Positions 35,856-48,100 of a stretch of 64,000 bases of DNA are shown here, piece after piece. Position 1 is the first letter of the stretch. The number at the start of each line of letters is the position of its first letter. The position numbers and the translations under genes were made by a program. The stretch is taken from contig OZ034972.1 of the NCBI GenBank assembly GCA_964030785.1, positions 17,955,683 through 18,019,682 on the forward strand. The letters run 5' to 3'. The DNA is from Siderastrea siderea (taxonomy: Eukaryota > Cnidaria > Anthozoa > Scleractinia > Rhizangiidae). Under the pieces are notes generated by a model. That model was not told the DNA's origin, did no database searches, and was given only the letters and a program-made list of their open reading frames with translations.

Positions 35856-38800
35856 ATACCGTAGGTTAGCACTCCCAGGTCTGCCAGTCGATCGATATTA
35901 TTCCTTATACCACTATAGTAGTTTAATTAAAAACAGTGACCTTTCCTCTCTGTGGCCTGTTGAATTTGCATTCTGCCTGTGTAGTTCAAGCAGAGTTTTA
36001 GTCTGTTATTGGTGTTATTGCCCCCGAGCACCCGCAAGGAGTGAGAACACCGCGGCTCTACTGAGTTCTTTCCTTGACCAATATTCCTCGGCACTTACCG
36101 TGCAAGCTGGTTCAATTAAGTCTACTATTTTATGTACAACAACAACAACAAGCTTTTATTACCAAATAGAAAAAGGAAAAAAAGTTAAACTTTACAATAT
36201 AATATATTAATACAAAAATAGGTAATGTTTACTCAGGATAACTATAAAGCTAATCGAGCTGAGTAAAACTAAGTGATGTTTAAGTACAGAGGTAGGTTGG
36301 CACTACAGCTTGGTGAAAGCAATTAATTAGTCAATTAAAAAAAGACGAAAAGAAGAAATAAAGAAAATAAATAAATAAAAATAAATAAATAAATAAATAA
36401 AATAAATAAACAACTACCAGTTGAAAACTCATGAACAGTAAGACTGTAAGATGTTTAGCTTGACTTTGTGTTAGCTTGATTTTATGTCTTTTTAACACAG
36501 AAAACGAATAACTGCAGTAGAGCTCCTCTGTCTAGAACCTGGCTTTCTCGAATCGCCTAACAATCTCGAACTGAAACCTGTTGTCTTTGGATTTTATTTT
36601 TATTTTTCAACCGTTTACTGCTGGCGATCTTGTTTTCGGTTGGTTATCCGAATCTCCCGCTACCTCGAACAAAGTTTGACTAACCTTGGCTAAAATTACC
36701 ACCTCTCATCTCGAAATGTAGTGCGATGCTGACTGAATAACAACGGAACAAATAACGGACCTCTGGAGTGGCGACACTTAAGCACTGTTCAAAGGTAGAA
36801 AAAGAGCTAGACATGACAGTATAACAGAGAAGAGCAATACTCGTATGCCTCAGGGCCGTAGCCAGACATTCAGAACAGACGAGGCAAGTGTTGCGAGCGC
36901 CGAAAAAATAGGCGTGAGCTTCTCGGAAGGTCTCGGTGTTTTTTGTTTTTTATTTACTGCCTCTGAAATGCCAATTTTAACATTTTCTCGTGAGACTTCT
37001 CTTTAAAATTCAATCTCGTGCGAGTGTAAAACGGAATGTTTTTAGTGCTTCCAACAATTTGCGGACGCTGATGTGTTCGGCGAAATTGTAGGTTGCTGTT
37101 CTCCACTTGTTGGTTTCAGTTGAGTTTCCTTTGTATTTGTGCAGGGGCGTTCCCTGGTAGTTTTTGGCAGTACGCTTAAAGCCAGTCCAGGAGCCAGTAT
37201 GACACTTAGCCAAAGGGAAGGAAACGTAATTACCCTTATCATTACAATTATAGTCAGAAAGCCATTTTATTACTTCTATATGGTATTCTTGTTCTTACAC
37301 ATTTACTTAGACTTATTGCACTTTCCTGCAGTATTTGGATTTCCTCCTCCCCCCTCTCTCATTTTTTGCTCTCGCCCCATTTTTCGCGCGGCTAAAACAT
37401 CGAAAATCCCATTCTTCGGTCTTTTTTTGCTCTGAAACTCCACGGAAACACTTGCTACGCAGACTAAGTGTCGGCCAGAGAAGAGAGCCGCTCAGTTCTC
37501 ATGGCTCAGCACTTGTAGGTCTGGATTCTGTGCACGGTACTTAATGACCGCCCTGGCGTTGTAGTGGACACAGGCATTGTAAGAAGGATAGCGAGAACTT
37601 TGGGTGGTTTCCATGGTCTCCACTAGTCCATTTTTTTCTGCAGCATGCTCCCTTTGCCTTCCATCTTAGAACTTCTTTGTCGTAGGTCACTTTATCGGAA
37701 AGATCGCTCTCGTAAGTGTTGTAGATCTTATCAAGAAATCAAGAACTATTTTGCTGGTGGAGATGTATGTGAGCAACAGATATTGACCTAGAAATTGGTC
37801 GTTGTAGCACAGTAATAAGCAAACAGCTCTGCAGCCTTGCGAGCAGGTTCAATTATTGAGCTATACGCGCGAGTATATTTGACGGTGGACCCGTGATTCG
37901 CGACCCGGCTAGAAGAATCGGGCTAATCAGCGCAAATACTGCTTGGGGTTACGTGTCTGCTGGCATATTGACGCGGTGTCGTGGCGCTACACATAAGCGC
38001 GGTATGCAGACGCCCAAATAAAGTTCGTCCCAAACCATAGGGTCGTTTCTTTTATTCTGTCATTACATTTACCACTACTCCCACTTCCTTTGTTACTTGT
38101 ATATGAGGTTGATGCTCTCTCGTCGGAGCATACTGGATAAGGCAACTGTGTTGGACAAGACATGTCTTGTGGTGCAAAGAGCAATAATGGAATCAAACTG
38201 CTTGATAGACATTGAGTGCGACCACAGCCAATAAGTCGCGCTATAAATGGATTCTTGGACTGGAAGAGAGAATACAATTCGCCCAGGCGCATTCTTCCGC
38301 AGCAGTGATGAAGAACTGTCAGTATCAAAATTGCACAACTTTACCTTAGCACTTCATTGATATGAATTTTCCATTTTTCCTGTATTATAAACCGTTAAAT
38401 TAAGAAAAATAATATTAACGACAGCAAATTCTGGTACGCAGTTGCGTATTTCGCGTAAAGGCAGGAACACCCCTTGGTATGGTATGATTTGGTTTTCTTA
38501 GCTAACTGTTTTGTCGGGTCGAATAAGAGCCTTTTGGTTCCCATGCCCGGGAAACCCAAACGTTTGGCAAACATGTCTACAATTCTGGTATATAGAGAGG
38601 TTTGCAAGAGATGTTAGATGTTACATGAGAGACCTGAGTTTAGTAGTTGTAGTACAGAAGTAAGGAGTGGAATTAGGACTTACAAGCAGTAATTGCTGAG
38701 CTGAGCAATAGCAAGAATAAAGACCAATAAAGAAGCTGGCCTCTCGCTGACCGAGGTATTCCCCCTACAGTAGCCTTCTTTACTGGGTCTCCAATTTCAA

Positions 38801-41798
38801 TCCCTGAAACAAAGAGCTGATTACTGCTAACACAGTCAACATCTTGCATCTCGCTGCCAGGCATGTTTTCATGTGTTGACTTCTTAAGGAATCTGATCAC
38901 AGTAAGCTTTTGTGGAGCTGTGGAGTGCTCTTTTGATAGAAACAAAGGAAGTCTTCAAACAGGGGTGACACATTGCTTTTCAACATCAATTGCACTTTTG
39001 TTCCGTTCTTTTCTTCGTCGGTTTTGAGCATTCCTGCCACTCCCTTGTAGCATGCACTTTTCCGAACTGTACTGGCATCCGTGCACAAAAGCGCAGATAC
39101 ACTCCCACTGCTCTTAATCGACCGTCTAAATCAACTTACTGAATGGCATAAAAATCCTCATTCTTGTTCACCATGAACAAAAAATTGGAAAAGGAGAAAA
39201 TAGCATTGACTCAAAAAAAAAAAACGGAAAAATAGGGACTTGACACCCTGCAACCTCGTCAAAAAGAAGAGATGAGGTGTGAAGAAAGGAATGATACGAG
39301 GACGGCTTAAGAAACTCCAAGGCTGTTTTCGTGCAAATTGCTTTCCCGGACACCATCTTGAAATAGGGCTCCCAAGAAACCTTGCCAGCTTATAGAAACT
39401 AGACCCCTCTTGGGAAAACTAAGACAAAAACCGTGTCTAGAGAGAGACGTAAATTGGGCCATTAAGGACGTTCTTGCTCATTGTTTGTGCGCATCCTTAC
39501 TGCGCACGTAATTCACATCGCAATGTCACGCCACGTCATGCATTGAGCGGGCACTGAGTAAGAAATGTAGACAAATACAGTGGTTGTGGGTATTTTTACA
39601 TGTATTAACGTGCTTATCTCTCTTGAATGCACGGTGACCCCATTCTTTTTTTCGACAAATCACTTCCATAAGTAGGGGTACAAGAAGGGTACAGGAAGGG
39701 TACAGGAGGGGTACAGGAAGGGTACAGAGGGGTTACAGTAGGGGTACAAGAAGGGTACAGAGGGGTTACAGTAGGGGTACAAGAAGGGTACAGGCGGGGT
39801 ACAGGAAGGGTACAGAGGGATTACATTAGGGGTACAAGAACGGTACAGGCGGGGTACAGGAAGGGTACAGAGGGGTTACAGTAGGGGTACAAGAAGGGTG
39901 TACAGGAAGGCTACAGGCGGGCTACATTAGGGGTACAGGAAGGGTACAGAGGGGGTTACAGTAGGGATACAGAAGTGGTGGCGGTGAAAACAATAGAATT
40001 GTGGCGGTGACAGTGTCGAAAACAATAGAATTGGGGTGGCGGTGGAGGAAGCAAAATACAATTGCTTCCTCCAGGAAGAGGGAAATAAAAATTGTAGACG
40101 AGGAAAAGGAGGGAAATAAAAATTGTGGAGGAGGAGGGGAAATAAAATTTTCACTCAAAATCTGTGTGGTTGGTTTCTTAGCGCCATCATTAAAATGCAC
40201 AATTTATGAATCAGTGAACCGAAAATAGTTTTCTATGCTTAAATAACACTACTTGCCTGCAGTAACAATGAAAGCCGCAAGAAATGAAAGCCCGCACAAG
40301 AACGTCACGGTTCAGTGATTTTCAATCGCAAATGAGATGCGAGTTGGAAACTAGTCAAACCGCTGAGAATCCACCGCATTTTATTCATGAGATAAAGACA
40401 ATAGCCTATGACGTATTCCTGCGCACGCTTATGAGATTCCCGCGAAAAAAGGATAATTCGGCCGCTACTATACTACTCTGATATGAGTTGGTCATTATCT
40501 AACTGCAGCAAAAGTTTGGAAAAATCTGAACATGGGAAGATTTTGGGCGCGAACGTCCTAAATCTCAAATTCGACACGTCCGTCTTGTGAATAACTTCTG
40601 ATGCATTGCGGTCAGCTGTGCGGTGGAAGTTTGTACTGTACCATGTTCGAAACAAAATTAAATAGTTGCCAGTTGATTGAGATCGACTGCAAACACTTCA
40701 CAAGCAATATGAATATATGCGCCCATGTGGTATAGGGTAAGGGGTTTCAGAGCCCCTGTGGCACACCCCTGCCCCAAGATTAAAGGAGTACCCATGAACG
40801 GCTTCACAGACGTCAGACATCAGCCATCAGGCACGATCTTTTAGCCCAATGACAATGATGTCATCAGTAACAAAAAATCAGTTCTACACACATTGTATGC
40901 CTATTTTGAACATGGTTGTTAACATTTTCATTGAGAGTTTCACCAAAAGAAATGTAAATAAACAGAGCAACAATTACAAGGCAAGCAGTCAAACACGTCC
41001 ATCAGTGTTCGAATATTTAATGAACATCTGAAAATTGCACAATGAGTTTGTCGTGATCTACATAAATTTTCCTTTTATTTATCTGATGAAAATTGCTTGT
41101 ACTGGTAAAACAGTTGATAAACATGAACATTTAGATGGAGTTGTCATAGGTAACATACAAAACTTTATGTCCACGTTGTATCTCATTTTACAACTCTCAC
41201 ATTTGGCTAAAGTATGTAAAGCGGATACAATACGGCCACTTATTGTGTATCTTTTTACCCACTACACTGAGCCTTGAAACTGAGTTTATTTTAGCTTTTT
41301 AGGTTCGCACACTTTAAATGAGGCTTCTTCTTCAATTCTTTCACAAAACGAAATAAAAACGGCAGAAAATGATGGGCATGTGAAAGGGGCAAGGATGCTC
41401 GCCATTTCTTTTGGAGATGTAAATTGTAGATTTTTAGATCACTTGGGGTTTCTTTAGGTCGGAATGCTAATATTTTTGCTGTTAATTTAAGTAACGGTAT
41501 TGTTCCAGGTTGCATGCAAAGAAATAAAAAGCACCATTATCTTGTGTTCGTGACCCAGACTGATCAGACATGGAATCTTTAAAACAACTTTACAACCCTC
41601 ACTTACAGTCTCATTAATAGGCATCAATTGCAACTAAAATCATCCAACTATCTGAACAAATGGCATCTTTTAGGGGTACACAAACCTTGAGCCATGCCCA
41701 GTTTAATCCAAATTTCTGACAAGCATCCCCACCCCTTTCACATTGGAGTCCTCCCTCTCCTGAGGGTGAATTAATATCCTACACTTAGAGCACAACAC
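35856..41798. other. Intergenic region, no supported gene
   Basis: Nothing convincing is coded here. The stretch includes a CAACAACAACAA run (about 36136-36150) next to an A-rich segment that may be the end of an antisense retroelement, the AAAT microsatellite (36360-36412) and the minisatellite at 39672. Short minus-strand open frames at about 38.0-39.4 kb (for example 39088-38897 and 39356-39168) have no recognisable family and no clear splice pattern. Confidence 0.5.
39672..39970. repeat. GGGTACAGGAA minisatellite
   Basis: About 300 bp built of 10-12-bp units (AGGGGTACAAGA, AGGGTACAGG, AGGGGTTACAGT) arranged in a higher-order period of roughly 55 bp. It runs into another tandem purine-rich stretch to about 40150 (GGCGGTGAAAACAATAGAATT repeated; GGAGGGAAATAAAAATTG repeated). 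Confidence 0.92.
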
Positions 41799-41804
41799 TT
41801 TAAT
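41799..41804 (-). terminator. Candidate poly(A) signal for the V-ATPase c gene
   Basis: ATTAAA on the minus strand, about 150 nt downstream of the stop codon. It is a common variant signal; no canonical AATAAA is nearer than about 665 nt. Confidence 0.35.
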
Positions 41805-41955
41805 AATGCAATAGCAAATTAAAAGAGATATTTATCTTATCATTATTACTAATACAGCTTTTGACAAAAGTCAGTTGAGGCACTATTCCTGGGAGATGCA
41901 GACCACACTAATCAGACACAATAAAATTTGCCATGTGTTGTTCATGATGATTACA

Positions 41956-42172
41956 CTATTTTCCAGGATTTTTCGTGGTTAGGATTAAGGCAACAATCAA
42001 CCCATACAGACCAAGGACTTCTGCAAAGATCAAAATAAGAATCATGCCAACAAACAGACGAGGCTGCTGGGCTGTTCCTCTGACACCAGCGTCTCCTACA
42101 ATGCCAATGGCAAATCCTGCCGCAAGACCACTCAATCCAACACTCAAGCCAGCACCCAAATCTAGAAAACTC
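41956..42172 (-). CDS. ATP6V0C: V-ATPase c exon 4
   Basis: The acceptor is ttttaaag at 42174-42173. The first base completes the lysine codon, then [20 protein letters not shown] and helices 3-4 follow, with TAG at 41958-41956. A second AG (tctag, 42163-42162) is not used: the frame and the conserved KSFL junction require the outer one. Confidence 0.97.
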
Positions 42173-45100
42173 CTTTAAAAGAAAACAAAGTTTATCAACA
42201 TACTAATTCATATTTACCCGTAAGATTATACATGGCATGAGCAAAAAAATTTGAATAGTCTTATTTGATTTTGATATGTCTTTTTTTGAAGCTGTCCATC
42301 AAACGAGAGCTTAAACCGCAGGGAATGTAAACAAACGGATAGTGATGGAGCCAGTTCAGTATTTTTTCACAACAGTTTCACTCACTGAATCAGTAGAGTT
42401 TCTGAATATTAGTAACAGTAACCTGACCATTCACTGACCGTTCATCCACTTAGTCACTCACTCACTGCCAAGCTTTTGTTACAATCATGTCATTTTTCCG
42501 CAATTTGCAAAATTGGTTACTCAGTTTAAAATAACTTACTGTTAGTTCCTGTGCACACGTTATAGAACACAGTAAGCTTAAAATACTTTACTTTAAGCAC
42601 TAAATGACCCAGCTTTGAACAGGCCTTTCAAAGCATACCAGTGCCAAAATCTTGGCCGAGGTGGCAAAAAATTACAGTGCATTCTTTCATGAGCAGATTT
42701 TTACCAACTTTGAACCTCTGTAGCTCTGTTGGAATCTGACAGGTGTCGACAGCTATTACATCCTTTCCTTAAGTTGTTGTCCTACTATCATTTTCTTGAA
42801 ATATAAGAAACTGACGCAGGCAACAGCAGCCACAACTTTTCAACTTCATTAAAACCTTTTTCATCAAAACATGAAATTATTTACGAACGAAAGGAGCCAC
42901 AGAAAATTTTTAATGATAGTTAAGAGAATGGTCTATTTTTCTATTGAATGAATGAATGAAAGGTTTGAAGATGTTCACAATCCCACACATTTGCTGTACT
43001 TCTAGCCATGTTGAACCCCCCCCCCCCACCCAACCCAATCCCCAACTGAGATGGGACTGGAAAATGTGAAAAGGTTTATGCTCACTTCTCATTGTATTCA
43101 AACAGGAAAACTATAACTAAATGAAATAATAACAACTACAAGAAAGCTGATACAGGTGGTTGTACTCACTTAAAGAGAGTGTAGTCAGATGTAACTGCAA
43201 AAGAACACAAATTATTAGTATAAGCAAAACTTATTCTTAGTGTATATTTGGGGACACTCCAAAAAAAGAGATGTAAAAACCTCCAAAATGCAAGACAATC
43301 GACTGCATGTAAAAACAACGTTATTACTGTGGTAACCCTGACTGGAACAAAACTCACTTCAGCTGAGCCTGCCCCCTCGTAAATGTAAGTATTGAAGTTT
43401 TGATTTTGAAGTTTAAATTTATTCCTAAGCCTCATCAAAACATCTCAAATTACTTCACATGTTCCACACAATGTACTGACAATCCTTCTTTGCTCTTTGG
43501 TTGACACTACGACGAAATGTTGATGTATATTCAATATATAATTACCGTAAAGGTTTAATGTTCAACAATAGAGTTTAACAAACGTTTTACAGAGGGGCAA
43601 TGACCGTTTTGTTCAGGAAAGATATATAATCCAATCATATGATTGATACAGCTGTATTTGACTCATGAAGACAACATGGAAAGTACAAGGTTCGAAGTCC
43701 AACTTGGTACTCGATGACATGTTATCAGCATCATCCGAAGCAGGAAATAATGAAAAATTGACCCACTGACTCCTGCGTGTTTTTGCGTGTTTCGCATAAA
43801 TTAAATTTTGTCAAGAGCAGAAACAATAACCTAAATGCGCAGTAGATGACTGAACAATGTAGGCTTCTCTAAATAACTTCCTTTTACATTGGAATAGTCA
43901 AATAACTATATTCTGATGTAAAAAACTATGGTTACCTATCAAGTATTGGCCAGAAAACAACCTTGAAATTTTCCACATGTTGAAAGCTGCTCGTATATCA
44001 AATTTCAACCCACTTATGCAAATTAGTTCGTAGAGCATAATCGGTTTACAGTAATCAAAGCTAATCACACTACATAAGAACTACTAACTCTAGAAGAGGG
44101 GCCTGACAGTAGTTTGTCATCCCACGTTGGTCCTGTTTTGTTTTCTCATCATTCTGTGTGACATGAGTTGATTTGATATTAAACTAAAGACTCCTATTTA
44201 GTACGTGTTTACAAAACAATGCTTCCTAAACCCAACTATCACTTTAAAAAGACAGAATAATCGACAAAAAGCTTTTCCAACAAAAATTTCATTCAAATAA
44301 ACAATACACTTGCTTCAAGAAGCAAAAAACTTCCAAGTCTATTGTGTATGCACACACGCATGTAATTCTTGCAGACAGACTGTGGTGCTGTGCAGCTTTG
44401 CAAGCAAAATTGCAAAAATCGCAGGAATCTGGATCAAATGATCAGTTAAACAATTTTTAAAAAGAAAATCAACATTTGAAAACAACATTATATTTATTTT
44501 ATCGTACTATAGAGTCTTGTAAAACTGACTGAAGTCTGTGGATCGGTTTAAAATTGTGAGCAAAAGGTGTTAGGATGTCTTTTGCAAATCGAAGGAATCT
44601 CAATGCGAAACAGCTTTTTGGCACTTTAAAGAGCTCCATGTCCTACTTTCGGCAGTCAAGTATTCTTCAGGGCAATTTCTTTCCCTTTTGAGCTCCAAAA
44701 TAGTATGTATTTGAATTGTGAGAGCAGAAAAAAACATCTTCAAAATCAAAGACCGATCTGCGTGCAGCGCCATTCTCTCTGTTTGCACAATCCCATGCGG
44801 TAGGTTAAAAAGCTGCCGTTCCCCTACCCTCTAAAACTCAGAAGACAGATTCTGGTTTGGTTTGTATGTTTTCTAAACAATTGACAACCTTAGAGGACAA
44901 AAATATACCTATTAGGGGATGTAGGGGATAAAGTGTCCTCCTCGCAGAACATGCACGTGGCACAGCAGGTTTTGGCCGGTGTAGGAGTCAATGGGTTTAA
45001 GAAACTCAGCACTTCTCTCCATGGACAGAAATCGTGGTTTGACTACCGCAACTGATAACATGAGAAAGTGCATAAGTGTTTGTTTGATTGTATCGGGAAC

Positions 45101-48100
45101 ACTCTGGAAAGAAAGCCTTTTCAACCCCAACCCCTTGGAAATTTATGGCTTCAACCCTCACCCCTCAGAATTTTCAGCAACCCGCTGTGGGGGGTATGGA
45201 TATTTTCTGGAACTACACATTCAAGTCTCCTAAAGGCTTGTCAGTCACAGTGCAAGCAGCAGTCACTTAAACCACATAAAACCACATAACACAGTCACTT
45301 AAACCACAGTCGCTTAAACCACCTAAACCACATTAAAATGTTGTTTTTTTATATGGTTACAGTTTTCACGTGACAGCAGCAAGCAAGCAGCAGTCATGTG
45401 AAAACTGTAACCACATAAAAATGTTTTTTTTAAAACAAATTGTGACCTTCCACGGGAAAACATACTCTAACGCTTTTCCATTAAACGGGTGAAACATAAA
45501 CAGATAGTAAATGGTTAACGGAAGTGTTTAAACGGTCAACAAACCCACTGAAACGGATAGCTAAAATTCTTCAGGTATCATGGTACCCCAAAATTGACCA
45601 CTTTTTCAAAAAATACGCTTTTGTCATTTTCAGATAGATATTATTCAAACCTCTCCTTTACAAAAAGTTTAAGAAAAAAAGATTGTTTCTACGCAAAGTT
45701 ATGGACAAAAAAAGGTTAGAGCCATTAATTTCCTCTAATTACGTGTTGACAGTCATCTGTCAACATTGCCGAAAATATCATGTGACATAAGAGGGCCCTG
45801 ATGTTTTGACATGAGATATAGATCGATTGCGTACCAATTTCCGCATTATCGAAGGGCATGTTGTGTGGAAAACATGAGCTAAAGAAGGAAGAGATCCTGC
45901 CTGCTTGCCTCTACAGAAAAAAAAATACTGGCAAAGCGTAATCATACAAAAGAATTTTGCTCGGAGTGGGCCGAAAAACTTTGCGCAAGCGACAAAAGCT
46001 GGTATAGTTATAATCAAGAAATGTGGTTGGAAGAACCTAATATGGAAGAACGAGAACACTGTGAAGAAGCGTGGCAACGATTGAAAGGAAGAACAATCAT
46101 GTCAGGCAAAATGCTCGTAGAAAAGCTCGATGAAGCGGTTTGTTGTCGAGTTTGTCACCCGGACGTGACCTTCCTCGAAAACGTAAATTGCAAAAGTCCT
46201 GTCTTAAGTAATAAAGAAGTTCGTTGTTACCCAATTGCTTGCATTTGTGACAGGACGTTCTCTCTTTGTTCTTGAGCCGAGCACGCAGCGGCTTCTTCGC
46301 GCATTTCAATGTGCTTTACTTTCGCATTTACTTTCATCTTTCGGGTCGCAGCAGCTTGATTAGTCTTACCCTTTCTTCTTGTTGATGTCTTCAGCATTGT
46401 ACAGCCGACGTGAAATTATGGGGGTAAAATTTCCAGTGCTTAAAGGAACTATGTCACAGCGTTTTCATTCATTTTTCTGATCTCACAAAATTATTTTCTC
46501 ATTAACGGAAACCTCAAAATAATAGTTTCCTAAGGTAGAAAAACACCAAAGAAGTAATAATTAACCAAAACTAAACAAGGATGGTTACGACTGAGGGAGA
46601 TCAAGACGGATTACGAATGACAAACTTGAAAAAACTTGCCAGCTTTTTCAAGTTGCGTTATCCGTGACGTAGCTCCTTTAAGACCCTTTGAACGGCATGC
46701 GTACACAGAACCCGAACTAAAGTCGCTTTCAGACATCATTCTTGGCGGCATGTTTCCGCTATTGTTATGAGGTAAGTTGAGCCTCCCCTCTATCAAACCG
46801 CAGGTAATTATCCTGACACCTAGGTGTTTTAATCTCATCTGGCCGGAAGAGTCTCCACATCTATTTTGCCTTTTTTCTCGAAACCAATTTTTCAAGAAAT
46901 TTAGGGCACATTTGGAGTTTGTGTTCAGCGAGTTTTCAACCAATTTAGCTCAAATTTGGCGAAAATGTTGCCAGATAATTTGACACCAAAACCATGTCTC
47001 CGAATTTCATTTTTTGAGTTCATTCAAAAGTTATGATCCGTTAAAGAACGAGAGGTGGTGTTTTTTTAAACTTCAAAGTTAAACTGAGTGCAGAAAACAA
47101 ACCAGGCCAGATAAAGACACGGTTTTTGAGACAAAGGTGTGAAGAATTTGGCGCGATGTTCGCCTTACTCTTCAGACCATTTTTGAGAGGAGCGGAACCG
47201 ATTTTGTGAACGCTGTACTTTTGAAAAACGTAAGCTATATTTTCAACAGATGTCTGTTTTCTTTATGTAAATACGTTTTCGTAATCTTGAGTTATTAAGC
47301 TTTCAGAAAATATATAGTTGGTCTAGGTTTCCGTGAAATGCCTCCTGCTCAGACGATGATAACGCAATGTTGTCATTTGGGGTACCCTGATACCTTAAAC
47401 GGTTGATTAAAGTCCAAAAATGGACTCGTTATGGTCAAGCAAAATTTTTAAACGGATAACTTGAAACATTTAATGGTTGACCTAAATTATTAAACAGATA
47501 GCTGAAAACATTAAATGGTTGGACAAAATCAGCGTCAAACCGTGAGTACAGCTACCGATATGGATGTGACACATAGAATACAAAGAACTTACCATTAAGG
47601 TGGTACAATTGGCTAAAGGTCCAAAAACTTTTTTTTCTTGTTATTTCGCTTATTGTGTAGTTCATGTATTGTTATGTTGTTATTTACAAAATAGCGGCTC
47701 AATGATCGCTAGTTTCCGAGAAAGAGAGGTTTGAAATTCGTTGTCATGCAGCCATTTTGAGCCGCCATCTTGGAATTTTGCGTGGAGACTCCCTTCCGGT
47801 CTCGCGCACAGCTGGATGTCTTTGAATCTACAGCAGCGGAGCTAAAGGTATTGAGAGTAAATGAAAACATAACGAAAAGCTATATCAACCTGAATACTAA
47901 AGGACTTTTTGGTGATATTCAATTGATATTCCACGCATCAGAAAAAAGCAAGCTTAGTTTTTCATAAATACCCAGGCATATTTATACACAACAAGACAAA
48001 AAGCGTACCGCGCATTCATGCAACAAGGTAAAGTTGACAAATCAAAAGAGCAATATTACAATTGCCGGCTACAACAACCTCATACTAGAAGTATTACCTG

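Noticed and set aside
35809..36210. 133-codon open frame
   Set aside because: Low-complexity end, no recognisable domain and no splice logic. It overlaps a CAACAACAA tract likely to belong to a repeat.
38897..39356. Minus-strand gene made of the open frames at 39356-39168 and 39088-38897
   Set aside because: Frames are short and overlapping in different phases, splice sites do not join them cleanly, and no family is recognised.
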